64,000 nt of DNA from Klebsiella variicola (lineage in GTDB: Bacteria > Pseudomonadota > Gammaproteobacteria > Enterobacterales > Enterobacteriaceae), in NCBI RefSeq assembly GCF_000828055.2, contig NZ_CP010523.2, forward strand, positions 4,278,001-4,342,000. Reading direction: 5' to 3'. The position numbers and the translations under genes are program-made. This document shows, in pieces, positions 10,254-19,488 of the stretch. Positions within the stretch are counted from its first letter, which is position 1. Each line of letters opens with the position of its first letter. The notes beneath the pieces are model-generated. The model was not told where the DNA came from. It was given only the letters and a program-made list of their open reading frames with translations, and made no database searches.

Positions 10254-11228
10254 ATGCACTATATCCCCCTCGGTGATACTGCCTTACGGGTTTCCCGACT
10301 CTGCCTCGGCTGCATGACCTTCGGCGAGCCGGACCGCGGCAGACACGCCTGGACGCTTCCGGAAGAGAGCAGCCGCCCGCTTATCCAGCACGCTATTGAA
10401 GGCGGCATCAACTTCTTCGATACCGCAAACAGCTACTCCGACGGCAGCAGTGAAGAGATCGTTGGCCGCGCCCTGCGCGACTTTGCCCGCCGTGATGAGG
10501 TGGTTGTCGCCACCAAAGTGTATCACCAGGTCGGCGATCTGGCGGAAGGGCTTTCCCGGGCGCAGATCCTGCGCTCCATCGACGACAGCCTGCGCCGTCT
10601 TGGGATGGACTATGTCGACCTGCTGCAGATCCACCGCTGGGACTATACCACCCCGATTGAAGAGACCCTCGAAGCGCTGGACGAGGTGGTGAAAGCCGGC
10701 AAAGCGCGCTATATCGGCGCCTCGTCCATGCATGCCCGACAGTTTGCCCAGGCGCTGACGCTCCAGCAGCAGAACGGCTGGGCGCGCTTTGTTACCATGC
10801 AGGATCACTACAATCTGATTTACCGGGAAGAAGAGAATGAGATGCTGCCACTGTGTCAGCACAACGGCGTGGCGGTGATCCCGTGGAGCCCGCTGGCGCG
10901 CGGCAGACTGACCCGCCCCTGGGGAGAGACCACCGCCCGGCTGGTTTCGGATGAGTTCGGCAAAACGCTGTACAGCGCCAGCGAAGAAAACGACGCGCAG
11001 ATCGCCGGGAATCTCGCGGACGTGGCGGAAGAACTCGACGCCAGCCGCGCCCAGGTCGCCCTCGCCTGGCTGTTAAGTAAACCTGGCGTTGCCGCGCCGA
11101 TTATCGGTCCCTCGCGTCAGGAACAGCTCGACGACCTGCTGCAGGCGGTGGATTTGACGCTTTCTCCGGAACAGATCGACAAGCTGGAGGCGCCGTATCA
11201 GCCGCATCCGGTGGTGGGATTTAAGTAA
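10254..11228 (+). CDS. yajO: Aldo/keto reductase YajO
   Basis: YajO is a 324-residue NADPH-dependent aldo/keto reductase, equal in length to E. coli, where it has been implicated in 1-deoxyxylulose-5-phosphate metabolism related to thiamin synthesis. The AKR tetrad is visible: NFFDTANSYSDG with Asp and Tyr, ATKVYH with Lys, and QIHRWD with His. The C-terminal NADPH-binding segment is AAPIIGPSRQEQLDDLL. It follows dxs, which makes DXP, by 60 bases. Its ribosome site lies in a hairpin arm. Confidence 0.95.
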   Translation: MHYIPLGDTALRVSRLCLGCMTFGEPDRGRHAWTLPEESSRPLIQHAIEGGINFFDTANSYSDGSSEEIVGRALRDFARRDEVVVATKVYHQVGDLAEGLSRAQILRSIDDSLRRLGMDYVDLLQIHRWDYTTPIEETLEALDEVVKAGKARYIGASSMHARQFAQALTLQQQNGWARFVTMQDHYNLIYREEENEMLPLCQHNGVAVIPWSPLARGRLTRPWGETTARLVSDEFGKTLYSASEENDAQIAGNLADVAEELDASRAQVALAWLLSKPGVAAPIIGPSRQEQLDDLLQAVDLTLSPEQIDKLEAPYQPHPVVGFK

Positions 11229-11273
11229 CAGGTGTGGTCTCCCCGGCAGCATGATGCTACCGGGGAGAGACGA

Positions 11274-11777
11274 TTAAAGCAGACCGATGGGCCAGTGATG
11301 GCCAATGACATACAGCACGCCGGCCGAGATCACGCCGGCGACGATATCGTCGACCATAATCCCCATTCCGCCGTGGATATTGCGGTCAAACCAGCGAATC
11401 GGCCACGGCTTCCACATATCGAAGATACGGAAAATCACGAAGCCAGCGGCCACCCACTGCCAATCCAGGGTCGGCAACGCCATCAGGGTGATCCACATCC
11501 CGACAAACTCATCCCAGACTATACTGCCGTGGTCATGGGTGCCCATATCTTTGGCCGTGCGATGGCACAGATAGACGCCAATACAGATGCTCATCATCAC
11601 CACCAGCGAGTAGAGCTGCCAGGGGAGAAAGGTCATCAGATACCAGAACGGGATCGCCGCCAGCGACCCCATCGTCCCCGGTACCACCGGGCTTAAGCCG
11701 CTGCCAAAGCCAGTCGCCAGCAGATGCCACGGGTTACGCATGCTCAGGCGGCGTAACGCCTCGTCTCGACTACGCAA
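11274..11777 (-). CDS. pgpA: Phosphatidylglycerophosphatase A
   Basis: PgpA dephosphorylates phosphatidylglycerophosphate to phosphatidylglycerol at the inner membrane. The product is 167 residues with the family segments [20 protein letters not shown] and [13 protein letters not shown] and several membrane helices. The start is uncertain: the only usual start before the conserved core is TTG at 11777, with AAAGGGA about ten bases upstream, overlapping the thiL stop by eight bases; ATG at residue 13 would give a shorter form. The E. coli protein is slightly longer. It is coupled to thiL. Confidence 0.93.
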   Translation of the reverse strand: MRSRDEALRRLSMRNPWHLLATGFGSGLSPVVPGTMGSLAAIPFWYLMTFLPWQLYSLVVMMSICIGVYLCHRTAKDMGTHDHGSIVWDEFVGMWITLMALPTLDWQWVAAGFVIFRIFDMWKPWPIRWFDRNIHGGMGIMVDDIVAGVISAGVLYVIGHHWPIGLL

Positions 11778-12741
11778 AGTGATCGTATCCCTTTAAATCA
11801 AGCGCGACCGGCTTACCATCGCGGATAAATTGCAGCCCTTCGCTCTCCGGCGCAATCTGTCCGATACAGGTAAAACGCGCGCCAAGATGGCCAAGGGCCA
11901 CGTCCAGCGCCCCGCGGTTCAGCTCCGGTACGGTAAAGCACAGTTCGTAATCTTCCCCGCCAGCGAGCGCCCAGCGCAGCGCCTGCTCGGGCTCCACCTG
12001 GCGCAGTATCGCGTCGGAATACGGCATGGCATCGAGATCGATGCGCGCGCCGCAGCCGCTGGCTTTAAGAATATGGCCCAGATCGGAGATCAGGCCGTCG
12101 GAAAGATCGATAGCCGATGTCGCCAGGTCACGCAGCGCCTGGCCCTGCAGCACGCGCGGCATCGGGCGCAGATGACGAGCCAGCAGGTAGTCGGCGTCAG
12201 ACGGTTCATCCACCGTCAGCCGGTTCTGCAGCACCGCCAGGCCGGCGGCGCTGTCTCCCGGGGTGCCGGTGACATAGATCCAGTCTCCTGGCTTCGCGCC
12301 AGCGCGTTTCATGGCGCGCCCTGGCGGCACAAAGCCGTGAATACCCAGCGTCATGGCGAGCGGGCCACGGGTGGTATCACCGCCAATCAGCTGCATATCG
12401 TAATAGTCCAGCTGGACAAACAGGCTGTCGCTAAAGGCTTCCAGCCAGGTTTCATCCACCTCTGGCAAAGTCAGCGCCAGCGTGAGCCACGCCGGTTCCG
12501 CGCCCATCGCCGCGAGGTCGCTCAGGTTCACCGCCAGCGCTTTATAAGCGAGGTCGGCAGGGTCGATATCGGGTAAGAAGTGATTGCCCGCCACCAGGGT
12601 GTCGGTGCTGATTGCCAGCGTTTTTTTCTCGGGGATATTCAGGAGCGCGCAGTCATCGCCGATGCCGGTTTCAACATCAAGGCGGGCGCTTTTAACGCGA
12701 TCAAAATAACGGGCAATCAGGGAAAATTCGCCGCATGCCAT
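11770..12741 (-). CDS. thiL: Thiamine-monophosphate kinase
   Basis: ThiL phosphorylates thiamin monophosphate to thiamin diphosphate with ATP. The 323-residue AIR synthase-like protein shows the metal-binding GIGDDCALL near residue 26, [13 protein letters not shown], the [10 protein letters not shown] segment and GGEDYEL. ATG 12741 has TGAGG about eight bases upstream. It overlaps pgpA at its 3' end. A terminator hairpin separates it from nusB, so thiL-pgpA may rely on read-through or their own promoter. Confidence 0.96.
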   Translation of the reverse strand: MACGEFSLIARYFDRVKSARLDVETGIGDDCALLNIPEKKTLAISTDTLVAGNHFLPDIDPADLAYKALAVNLSDLAAMGAEPAWLTLALTLPEVDETWLEAFSDSLFVQLDYYDMQLIGGDTTRGPLAMTLGIHGFVPPGRAMKRAGAKPGDWIYVTGTPGDSAAGLAVLQNRLTVDEPSDADYLLARHLRPMPRVLQGQALRDLATSAIDLSDGLISDLGHILKASGCGARIDLDAMPYSDAILRQVEPEQALRWALAGGEDYELCFTVPELNRGALDVALGHLGARFTCIGQIAPESEGLQFIRDGKPVALDLKGYDHFA

Positions 12742-12760
12742 ACGTTATGCCTCAGCAAAG

Positions 12761-12809
12761 AAAAAAATAAGGCCGGGTTCGCGGGATCAGATCCTGCAAA
12801 GCCCGGCCT
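12761..12809 (-). terminator. Terminator downstream of nusB
   Basis: Read leftward, AGGCCGGG (12802-12809) pairs with CCCGGCCT (12770-12777), with an inner GGATC/GATCC stem, and is followed by a T run (A run 12761-12767 on the plus strand). It lies between nusB and thiL. Confidence 0.8.
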
Positions 12810-12814
12810 GGCGT

Positions 12815-13234
12815 TTACTTTTTGCGGGGACGAATTACCGGAGCCGCTTTGTCCAGCACGCCGTTGACGAACTTATGGCTATCTTCAGCGCCGAAGGTTT
12901 TCGCCAGTTCGATAGCTTCATTGATGGCCACTTTATACGGTACGTCATCACGTTTGGACAGCTCAAACAGCGCGATACGCAGCACCGCTTTTTCCACCTG
13001 GCCCAGCTCTTCCAGCTGACGGGACAGGTAGGGCTTCATCAGGCCGTCGAGGTACGCGCTGTTAGTCGCCACTCCGGACAGCAGTTCACGGAAATACAGA
13101 ACATCTACATCTTTTACGTCCTGTTCCGCCAGGAACTGGTATTCGACATCAGCGATGTCGTTGTGGGACAACTGCCAGGAGTAGAGCGCCTGGACGGCAC
13201 ACTCACGGGCGCGGCGACGAGCAGCAGGTTTCAC
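12815..13234 (-). CDS. nusB: Transcription antitermination factor NusB
   Basis: NusB (139 aa) is the all-helical protein that binds boxA RNA with S10 (NusE) and supports antitermination in rRNA operons. The arginine-rich start [20 protein letters not shown] and the ending [16 protein letters not shown] helix (here [16 protein letters not shown]) are family hallmarks. It follows ribE by 19 bases in nrdR-ribD-ribE-nusB, the E. coli order, and is followed by a terminator. Confidence 0.97.
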   Translation of the reverse strand: MKPAARRRARECAVQALYSWQLSHNDIADVEYQFLAEQDVKDVDVLYFRELLSGVATNSAYLDGLMKPYLSRQLEELGQVEKAVLRIALFELSKRDDVPYKVAINEAIELAKTFGAEDSHKFVNGVLDKAAPVIRPRKK

Positions 13235-13253
13235 GGAATTCCCCTTACAAAAA

Positions 13254-13724
13254 TCAGGCCTTGATGGCTTTCAATACGTTAATCATTTCCAGCGCGGTCA
13301 GCGCAGCTTCTGCGCCTTTGTTACCGGCTTTGGTGCCAGCGCGCTCGATGGCTTGTTCAATACTTTCAGTGGTCAGAACACCAAAGGCTACCGGGATTTC
13401 GCTGTCCTGAGCGACATGCGCCAGGCCATTGCTGGCACCGCCAGCCACATATTCAAAGTGGGCAGTACCGCCGCGGATCACCGTACCCAGCGCGATCACC
13501 GCGTCATATTTACCGGTTTTCGCCAGTGCGCCAGCCGCCAGCGGCAGCTCATACGCGCCTGGAACCCAAACAACGGTGATGTTTTCATCTTTTACCTGAC
13601 CAATGCGTTTCAGGGCGTCAATCGCACCTTCCAGCAGGCTGTCATTGATAAAGTTGTTGAAACGCGCAATGGTGATGGCGACGCGAGCGTCCGGGGTAGC
13701 AACGTTAGCTTCAATAATGTTCAT
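13254..13724 (-). CDS. ribE: 6,7-dimethyl-8-ribityllumazine synthase
   Basis: Lumazine synthase (also called ribH) condenses 5-amino-6-ribitylaminouracil with dihydroxybutanone phosphate in riboflavin synthesis and forms icosahedral shells. The 156-residue protein shows [38 protein letters not shown] (with the catalytic His) and [20 protein letters not shown] precedes the ATG. The 87-base gap to ribD contains a GC-rich hairpin (about 13746-13761) in the leader, with no clear terminator T run. Confidence 0.97.
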
Positions 13725-13811
13725 ACTCTTCCTTCGGGTTCATGTGCCCCGCAAGGGGGGCGGATTTTATCATATTATTCTGAGCGCTGCTTCCTAATAA
13801 TCAGGAAAGCC

Positions 13812-14915
13812 TCACGCAGTGGTTAAATGCAGGCAGACATCCGGGCCAACCTGACGTATCTCATTGAATTTGAAATGGGGTGCCTGGCTCAGTTCTTCAA
13901 GCCCCGGCAGCGCGCATAATCCACGCGCCGCATTGCCTAACAGTTTAGGCGCAATATAGACGATAAGCTCGTCGACAAGGCCAGCCTGCAGCAGCGCCCC
14001 GGCGAGCGTCGCTCCCGCCTCCACCCAGACGCTGTTCACCTGCTGTTTGCCAAGCAGCATCATCAGCAACACCAGATCGAGATGGCCGTTATATTCCGGC
14101 ACCAGCAGCGTACGAACGCTTTCCGGCCACTGGCGCTCATCCGCACGCAGGCGAGCAAACAGCGTTTCTCCTGCCTGCTGCACAATGCGGTGCTCAGGCG
14201 TGACGCGGTTCTGACTGTCGATGACGACGCGCAGCGGTTGGCGCAAATTCTCTTCGGGATACAGCGCCTGAGTATCCGCGCTCAGCTCCTGCCAGCGCAC
14301 GGTCAGCGCCGGATCGTCCGCCAGCACGGTGGCGCTGCTGGTGAGGATGGCATGACTTTGGGCGCGCAGACGCTGCACGTCGCGTCGCGCCTGCGGGGAG
14401 GTGATCCACTGGCTTTCACCGCTGGCCATCGCCGTGCGGCCGTCCAGCGAGGCGCCCAGCTTCAGCTGCACCCAGGGAAAACCGGTGCGCATCCGCTTCA
14501 GGAAGCCCTTATTCAGCGCTTCCGCTTCGTTCATCATCAGCCCGTGGCTGACGTCAATACCGGCCTGCTGCAGACGATACAGACCGCGCCCCGCCACCTG
14601 CGGGTTTGGGTCTTGCATCGCAGCGACCACGCGGCTAACGCCGGCGGCGATCAACGCATCGCAGCACGGCGGCGTACGGCCATGGTGGCTGCAGGGCTCA
14701 AGGGTGACGTAGGCGGTGGCGCCCTGCGCCTTTTCGCCGGCCATGCGGAGCGCGTGCACTTCAGCATGCGGCTCGCCGGCGCGATAGTGAAAGCCCTCGC
14801 CGACGATTTCGCCGTCTTTCACAATGACGCAGCCGACATTAGGGTTAGGATGGGTGGTAAAGCGTCCGCGCGTGGCAAGCTTCAGCGCTCGCGCCATGTA
14901 CATTTCGTCCTGCAT
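13812..14915 (-). CDS. ribD: Bifunctional riboflavin deaminase/reductase RibD
   Basis: RibD performs the second and third steps of riboflavin synthesis: deamination of the pyrimidine, then NADPH reduction of the ribosyl side chain. The N-terminal deaminase has the zinc site HAE (His50, Glu52) with PCSHHGRTPPCC (Cys75, Cys84). The C-terminal reductase domain starts near residue 145 (LKLGASLDGRTA). The 367-residue length equals E. coli. It is three bases downstream of nrdR, indicating one transcript. Confidence 0.97.
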   Translation of the reverse strand: MQDEMYMARALKLATRGRFTTHPNPNVGCVIVKDGEIVGEGFHYRAGEPHAEVHALRMAGEKAQGATAYVTLEPCSHHGRTPPCCDALIAAGVSRVVAAMQDPNPQVAGRGLYRLQQAGIDVSHGLMMNEAEALNKGFLKRMRTGFPWVQLKLGASLDGRTAMASGESQWITSPQARRDVQRLRAQSHAILTSSATVLADDPALTVRWQELSADTQALYPEENLRQPLRVVIDSQNRVTPEHRIVQQAGETLFARLRADERQWPESVRTLLVPEYNGHLDLVLLMMLLGKQQVNSVWVEAGATLAGALLQAGLVDELIVYIAPKLLGNAARGLCALPGLEELSQAPHFKFNEIRQVGPDVCLHLTTA

Positions 14916-14918
14916 GGC

Positions 14919-15404
<486 letters not shown>

Positions 15405-15515
15405 TTACCGCGAAGTGACCTGACTACAAAGAAAGAGCTTTTGAGACAAAGGATCTATGAGAGAGGCAGGCGGTTTGGCTACCATTAAGCATCCTCTGCA
15501 AACGGAATCCTGACC

Positions 15516-16055
15516 ATGACAAGACGTTACCTGAAACTCGCCATCGCGGGCAGCCTGTTTACCCTGACCGCCTGCGCCCAGCAAAGCGAAATCCGCCAGA
15601 TGCACCAGAGCGTGAGTACCCTGAGCCAGGAGATGACCCAGCTCAATCAGCAAACGATCAAAATCACCCAACAAAACGCGCTGAACGCCAAATCCACCCG
15701 CGGCGTCTATCTGCTGCCGGAGGCCAAAACCCCGGCGCGGCTGGAGAGCCAGATCGGCACCCTGCGCATGTCGGTGGGCAGCATTACGCCGGACGGCGAC
15801 GGGTCACGCCTGACTTTACGCATTCAGGGTGAATCCAACGATCCGCTGCCGGCCTTTACCGCCACCGTCGCCTCCGGGCAGATCACCGGCACCACCCACA
15901 GCTATCAGGAAGTCAATGTTCAGGATCAGCTGATTAGCGCCCCGGCCAGCATCCTCGCCCCCAGCGATGTGGATATCCCGTTGCGTCTGAAAGTGACGCC
16001 CGACAAAGTCGGTTTTATTCGCGTCCACGATATCCAGCCCGCCGCCGCACAGTAA
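15516..16055 (+). CDS. yajI: DUF3251 lipoprotein YajI
   Basis: This 179-residue lipoprotein carries a signal peptide ending in the lipobox LTAC (Cys20); residue +2 is Ala, so outer-membrane sorting is expected. Residues 24-60 look like a coiled coil (many Gln and hydrophobic heptads), followed by a beta-rich DUF3251 domain that is nearly identical to E. coli YajI in LLPEAKTPARLESQIGTLRMSV and ASILAPSDVDIPLRLK. Function is unknown. It stands alone between nrdR and tsx. Confidence 0.9.
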   Translation: MTRRYLKLAIAGSLFTLTACAQQSEIRQMHQSVSTLSQEMTQLNQQTIKITQQNALNAKSTRGVYLLPEAKTPARLESQIGTLRMSVGSITPDGDGSRLTLRIQGESNDPLPAFTATVASGQITGTTHSYQEVNVQDQLISAPASILAPSDVDIPLRLKVTPDKVGFIRVHDIQPAAAQ

Positions 16056-16063
16056 ATCTTCAC

Positions 16064-16085
16064 GCCGGGCCCTGCCCCGCCCGGC
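16064..16085 (+). terminator. GC-rich hairpin after yajI
   Basis: A 7-bp stem GCCGGGC/GCCCGGC with an 8-nt loop lies just after the yajI stop. It lacks a T run, so termination is possible but not certain. Confidence 0.4.
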
Positions 16086-16200
16086 CTACCTCCAGCCCCG
16101 TCTTTCTTATCCACTTACAACTTTTCACAAGAGTTCATTAGAAATCGTTCTGTATGGCGATTTTCAGTAGCATTTTGTCAAGAAATGCATAGAATCGTGA

Positions 16201-16270
16201 ACGCAATCGATTACGCATGTTCTGGTTATGTGAAACAACACGTATTTTTGTGAGCAATGATTCCTATAAT
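16201..16270 (+). promoter_or_regulatory. tsx promoter region with LacI-family-type operator
   Basis: A consensus -10 TATAAT is at 16265-16270 with no good -35, as expected for an activator-dependent promoter. A 16-bp near-palindrome at 16201-16216 resembles PurR/CytR-type operators, and TGTGA half sites at 16229 and near 16250 resemble CRP sites. In E. coli tsx is controlled by CRP, CytR and DeoR; assignment here is by resemblance only. The rest of 16086-16356 shows nothing else clear. Confidence 0.45.
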
Positions 16271-16356
16271 AGACCCCCACAGAAAGACGAAATATTTAGA
16301 AACGCTTCGGCACTTCTTTTAACGCCTTCAGGCTCAATTTAAACAGTGGCATTACT

Positions 16357-17241
16357 ATGAAAAAAACATTACTGGCAGCGGGTGCGGTTGTGGCGCTCTC
16401 CACTTCTTTTACTGCGGGCGCGGCAGAAAACGATAAACCGCAGTACCTGTCTGACTGGTGGCACCAGAGTGTTAACGTGGTGGGCAGCTACCACACCCGT
16501 TTTGGACCGCAGATCCGTAACGATACCTACCTTGAATATGAAGCGTTCGCCAAAAAAGACTGGTTTGATTTCTACGGCTATATCGATGCCCCGGTATTCT
16601 TCGGCGGCAACAGCACGGCAAAAGGTATCTGGAACAACGGCTCGCCGCTGTTTATGGAGATCGAACCGCGTTTCTCTATCGATAAGCTGACCAATACCGA
16701 TCTGAGCTTCGGGCCGTTCAAAGAGTGGTACTTCGCGAACAACTATATCTACGATATGGGCCGTAACGACTCTCAGGAGCAGAGCACCTGGTATATGGGT
16801 CTGGGTACCGATATCGATACCGGCCTGCCGATGAGCCTGTCACTGAACGTCTACGCCAAATACCAGTGGCAGAACTACGGCGCGTCCAACGAAAACGAGT
16901 GGGACGGCTACCGCTTCAAAGTGAAATACTTCGTGCCGCTGACCGACCTGTGGGGCGGCTCGCTGAGCTACATCGGTTTCACCAACTTCGACTGGGGTTC
17001 TGACCTCGGCGATGACAACTTCTACGATCTGAACGGGAAGCACGCGCGCACCAGCAACTCCATCGCCTCCAGCCACATCCTGGCGCTGAACTACGCGCAC
17101 TGGCACTACTCGGTGGTGGCCCGTTACTTCCATAACGGCGGCCAGTGGGCTGACGATGCCAAGCTGAACTTCGGCGATGGCGATTTCAGCGTCCGCTCGA
17201 CCGGCTGGGGTGGTTACTTCGTGGTCGGTTACAACTTCTAA
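16357..17241 (+). CDS. tsx: Nucleoside-specific outer-membrane channel Tsx
   Basis: Tsx is a 12-stranded outer-membrane channel for nucleosides and a receptor for phage T6 and colicin K in E. coli. The 294-residue precursor has a signal peptide (cleavage probably after Ala22, before AENDKPQY), many aromatic beta-strands and a C-terminal Phe (VVGYNF) typical of BAM substrates. Its control region carries a strong -10 and LacI-family-like and CRP-like sites. Confidence 0.96.
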   Translation: MKKTLLAAGAVVALSTSFTAGAAENDKPQYLSDWWHQSVNVVGSYHTRFGPQIRNDTYLEYEAFAKKDWFDFYGYIDAPVFFGGNSTAKGIWNNGSPLFMEIEPRFSIDKLTNTDLSFGPFKEWYFANNYIYDMGRNDSQEQSTWYMGLGTDIDTGLPMSLSLNVYAKYQWQNYGASNENEWDGYRFKVKYFVPLTDLWGGSLSYIGFTNFDWGSDLGDDNFYDLNGKHARTSNSIASSHILALNYAHWHYSVVARYFHNGGQWADDAKLNFGDGDFSVRSTGWGGYFVVGYNF

Positions 17242-17261
17242 TTGCTGATACAGCAAGACAG

Positions 17262-17289
17262 CGCCCGGGCCAGCCGGGCGTTTTTATTT
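17262..17289 (+). terminator. tsx terminator
   Basis: A 7-bp stem CGCCCGG/CCGGGCG with a 5-nt loop is followed by TTTTTATTT (17281-17289). Confidence 0.85.
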
Positions 17290-17979
17290 CTCCCACACGT
17301 CGCACCGCACTTTGCGCAGAAAATCGCTTAACGAGCGATCGGCACACTCGCTGAATCGACGCTCGGTCGCCCTGACCGCCAGACAACGGTCGAGGCGAAA
17401 GTTACGATAATCATTACGCAGCTCGCACCAGGCCACCAGCAGCCAGCGCTCCCCCCAGAAAAACAGCCCCAGCGGCAGCACGTCGCGCTCGGTTACCCGG
17501 CCAGACTCATCCTGATAGCGCAACTGCAGCACCTGCTGGCCGGAGACCGCCTGATGAATGACGTCAAAATAGGTTTTGGCATAACGATGGGCACCGAGAT
17601 CGGGGGCAAACAGGCGGGTCTGCTCCGCCTGGCGCCGGCGCGCCTCCGGCAGGATCGCCAGCATCTTCTCCTGGGCGGATTCCAGCGATTGCGACAGCGC
17701 CTCACCGCCCCAGGTTTTCAGCAACCGAATCGCGGCGATCAGCGCTTCGGATTCTTTGGTGGTCAGCATCAGCGGCGGCAGATCGTAGCCCGCCAGCAGG
17801 CGATAACCACTCCCCGCCTCGCCCTCCACCGGCACGCCGGAGAGGGAGAGATCGCGAATATCGCGATACACGGTGCGCTCCGACACGCCCAACCGCTCCG
17901 CCAGCAGCGCGGCGGTAGTGAGCCGCCTGCCGCGCAGGATCTGCACAATCTGAAATAAACGGTCGGCGCGTCGGGTCAT
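17284..17979 (-). CDS. HTH/WYL-domain transcriptional regulator (YafY-like)
   Basis: This 231-residue regulator has an N-terminal DeoR-type winged helix (residues about 4-58, with the recognition helix in GVSERTVYRDIRDL) and a WYL domain (about 130-210) that usually senses a ligand. It resembles YafY/YobV-type regulators. It begins 24 bases after the VOC gene on the same strand, so it is probably co-transcribed with and regulates it, through the palindrome found upstream of the VOC gene. K-12 has yajD here instead. Confidence 0.88.
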   Translation of the reverse strand: MTRRADRLFQIVQILRGRRLTTAALLAERLGVSERTVYRDIRDLSLSGVPVEGEAGSGYRLLAGYDLPPLMLTTKESEALIAAIRLLKTWGGEALSQSLESAQEKMLAILPEARRRQAEQTRLFAPDLGAHRYAKTYFDVIHQAVSGQQVLQLRYQDESGRVTERDVLPLGLFFWGERWLLVAWCELRNDYRNFRLDRCLAVRATERRFSECADRSLSDFLRKVRCDVWEK

Positions 17980-18003
17980 GTCTCACTTCACAAAACGTTT
18001 AGG

Positions 18004-18369
18004 TTAAGCCGGCTGGTGCAGGCCGACGCGGTTGCCCTCGCTGTCAGTAAACAGCGCGATGGTGCCAATATCATTCGGCAGCGTCAGCGGCCCGAAAACA
18101 CACGCCCCACCCGCCGAGGCAATGCGGTCCAGGGTGGCGGCAAGATGGTCTGTATGCAGGTAAATAATAGCGCCCTGCGCTGAAGGGGCGATACCCTCAA
18201 ATTTGGCCAACGCGCCGCCAGGGGCCGGATCCTGATGCGGGAACACCGCCAGCTCGGCGCAGTCCATGGTTTCGCGACGCAGCGTCACCTGCATCACCGG
18301 CTCATAAAACGCGACGGCGCGATCCATATCGGCGACCGGAATTTCAAACCAGTTAATCACGTTATTCAT
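18004..18369 (-). CDS. VOC-family (glyoxalase/bleomycin-resistance fold) protein
   Basis: This 121-residue single-domain protein has the VOC beta-alpha-beta-beta-beta fold: NWFEIPVADMDRAVAFYEPVM at the start, and ALFTDSEGNRVGLHQP at the end. Family members are glyoxalases, dioxygenases or ligand-binding resistance proteins; the substrate is not recognisable. CAGGAGGAAG gives a strong ribosome site at ATG 18369. It is transcribed ahead of the WYL regulator. Confidence 0.87.
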   Translation of the reverse strand: MNNVINWFEIPVADMDRAVAFYEPVMQVTLRRETMDCAELAVFPHQDPAPGGALAKFEGIAPSAQGAIIYLHTDHLAATLDRIASAGGACVFGPLTLPNDIGTIALFTDSEGNRVGLHQPA

Positions 18370-18418
18370 ACTTCCTCCTGCTCGTTAGTGAGTTCAGAAG
18401 GAGTGTATGGGAGGGCTC

Positions 18419-18436
18419 CTGACAGCATACTGTCAG
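18419..18436. promoter_or_regulatory. Palindromic operator candidate upstream of the VOC gene
   Basis: CTGACAG (18419-18425) and CTGTCAG (18430-18436) form a perfect 7-bp inverted repeat separated by CATA, 50 bases before the VOC start. The size and placement fit the binding site of the adjacent WYL regulator; this is an inference. Confidence 0.55.
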
Positions 18437-18453
18437 CAGGTTTTATCGCGGAC

Positions 18454-18483
18454 AAAAAAAATCCCGGCCGCCTGGGCCGGGAT
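18454..18483 (-). terminator. Terminator of the yajC-secD-secF operon
   Basis: Leftward reading gives a 9-bp stem ATCCCGGCC/GGCCGGGAT followed by a run of T (A run at 18454-18461 on the plus strand), just after the secF stop. Confidence 0.9.
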
Positions 18484-18506
18484 GGCTTTATCTCAACTGA
18501 ACCGGA

Positions 18507-19478
18507 TTACGGCAGAATAGACGGCTGGTCCGCCCCTTCTTTTTCGACCTTCTGCTGCAGCAGATGCTCGCGCTTCATACCCAGTTTCAACGCCAGCGCA
18601 GAGGCGACGTAGATAGAGGAAGCCGTACCGATGGAGACACCGATCAGCATGGTCAGCGAGAAGCCTTCCAGAATCGGGCCGCCGAACAGGAACAGCATCA
18701 GGATCACCATCAGGGTGGTCCCGGAGGTGATCAAGGTACGGTGCAGCGTCTGGGTCAACGACACGTTGAAGATCTCGTACGGCGTACCGCGGCGGATCTT
18801 ACGGAAGTTTTCACGGATACGGTCCGATACCACAATACTGTCGTTCAGCGAGTAGCCGATAACCGACATCAACGAGGCCACAATGGTCAGGTCGATCTCG
18901 ATATGGAACAGCGACAGTACGCCCATGGTGATCACCACATCGTGCGCCAGGGCGATAACCACCCCGGCAGCCAGACGCCATTCGAAGCGGAAGCCGACGT
19001 AGATCAGGATACAGACCAGCGCGGCAATCAGCGCCAGGGCGCCAGTTTGCGCGAGGTCCGCGCCGACGCTCGGGCCGACAAACTCAATTCGCTTCACCGC
19101 CGCATTCTGGCTGGTCGATTCGTTAATCACCGTCACGACCTTGCTGCCCAGTTCCTGGCTGACGTTGGCGTCATGCACCGGCGGCATACGTACCATGATG
19201 TCGCGGCTGCTGCCAAAGTTCTGCACCTGCGGCTCTTCAAAGCCCGCTTTCTGCAGGGAGTCGCGCATCTGGTCCAGATCGACCGGCTTCTCAAGGGTAA
19301 TCTCGATCACCGTACCGCCGGTGAAATCGAGCCCCCAGTTAAAGCCGCGGACGCCGATGATGGCGATCGACACAATCAGCAGAAAACCTGAAATGCCGAA
19401 GGCCCAGTAGTCCCAGCGCATAAAGTCCCAGACTTTACGGCCGTGGTTCAATTGTTCAACAGTATATTCCTGTGCCAC
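18507..19478 (-). CDS. secF: Protein translocase subunit SecF
   Basis: SecF (323 aa) pairs with SecD and YajC to drive late steps of Sec export using the proton-motive force. An N-terminal helix (about 30-50) precedes a periplasmic domain, then five more helices with the VGFRFEWR and [17 protein letters not shown] segments of RND-type translocase subunits. It is 10 bases downstream of secD. Confidence 0.97.
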   Translation of the reverse strand: MAQEYTVEQLNHGRKVWDFMRWDYWAFGISGFLLIVSIAIIGVRGFNWGLDFTGGTVIEITLEKPVDLDQMRDSLQKAGFEEPQVQNFGSSRDIMVRMPPVHDANVSQELGSKVVTVINESTSQNAAVKRIEFVGPSVGADLAQTGALALIAALVCILIYVGFRFEWRLAAGVVIALAHDVVITMGVLSLFHIEIDLTIVASLMSVIGYSLNDSIVVSDRIRENFRKIRRGTPYEIFNVSLTQTLHRTLITSGTTLMVILMLFLFGGPILEGFSLTMLIGVSIGTASSIYVASALALKLGMKREHLLQQKVEKEGADQPSILP

Positions 19479-19488
19479 AACGCACTCC

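Noticed and set aside
15405-15674. 89-codon leftward frame over the start of yajI
   Set aside because: It overlaps the yajI signal peptide and promoter region in antisense and has no ribosome site.
18564-19391. 275-codon rightward frame opposite secF
   Set aside because: The product is low-complexity and rich in His, Gln, Arg and Asp, as expected for an antisense shadow; secF on the other strand is certain.
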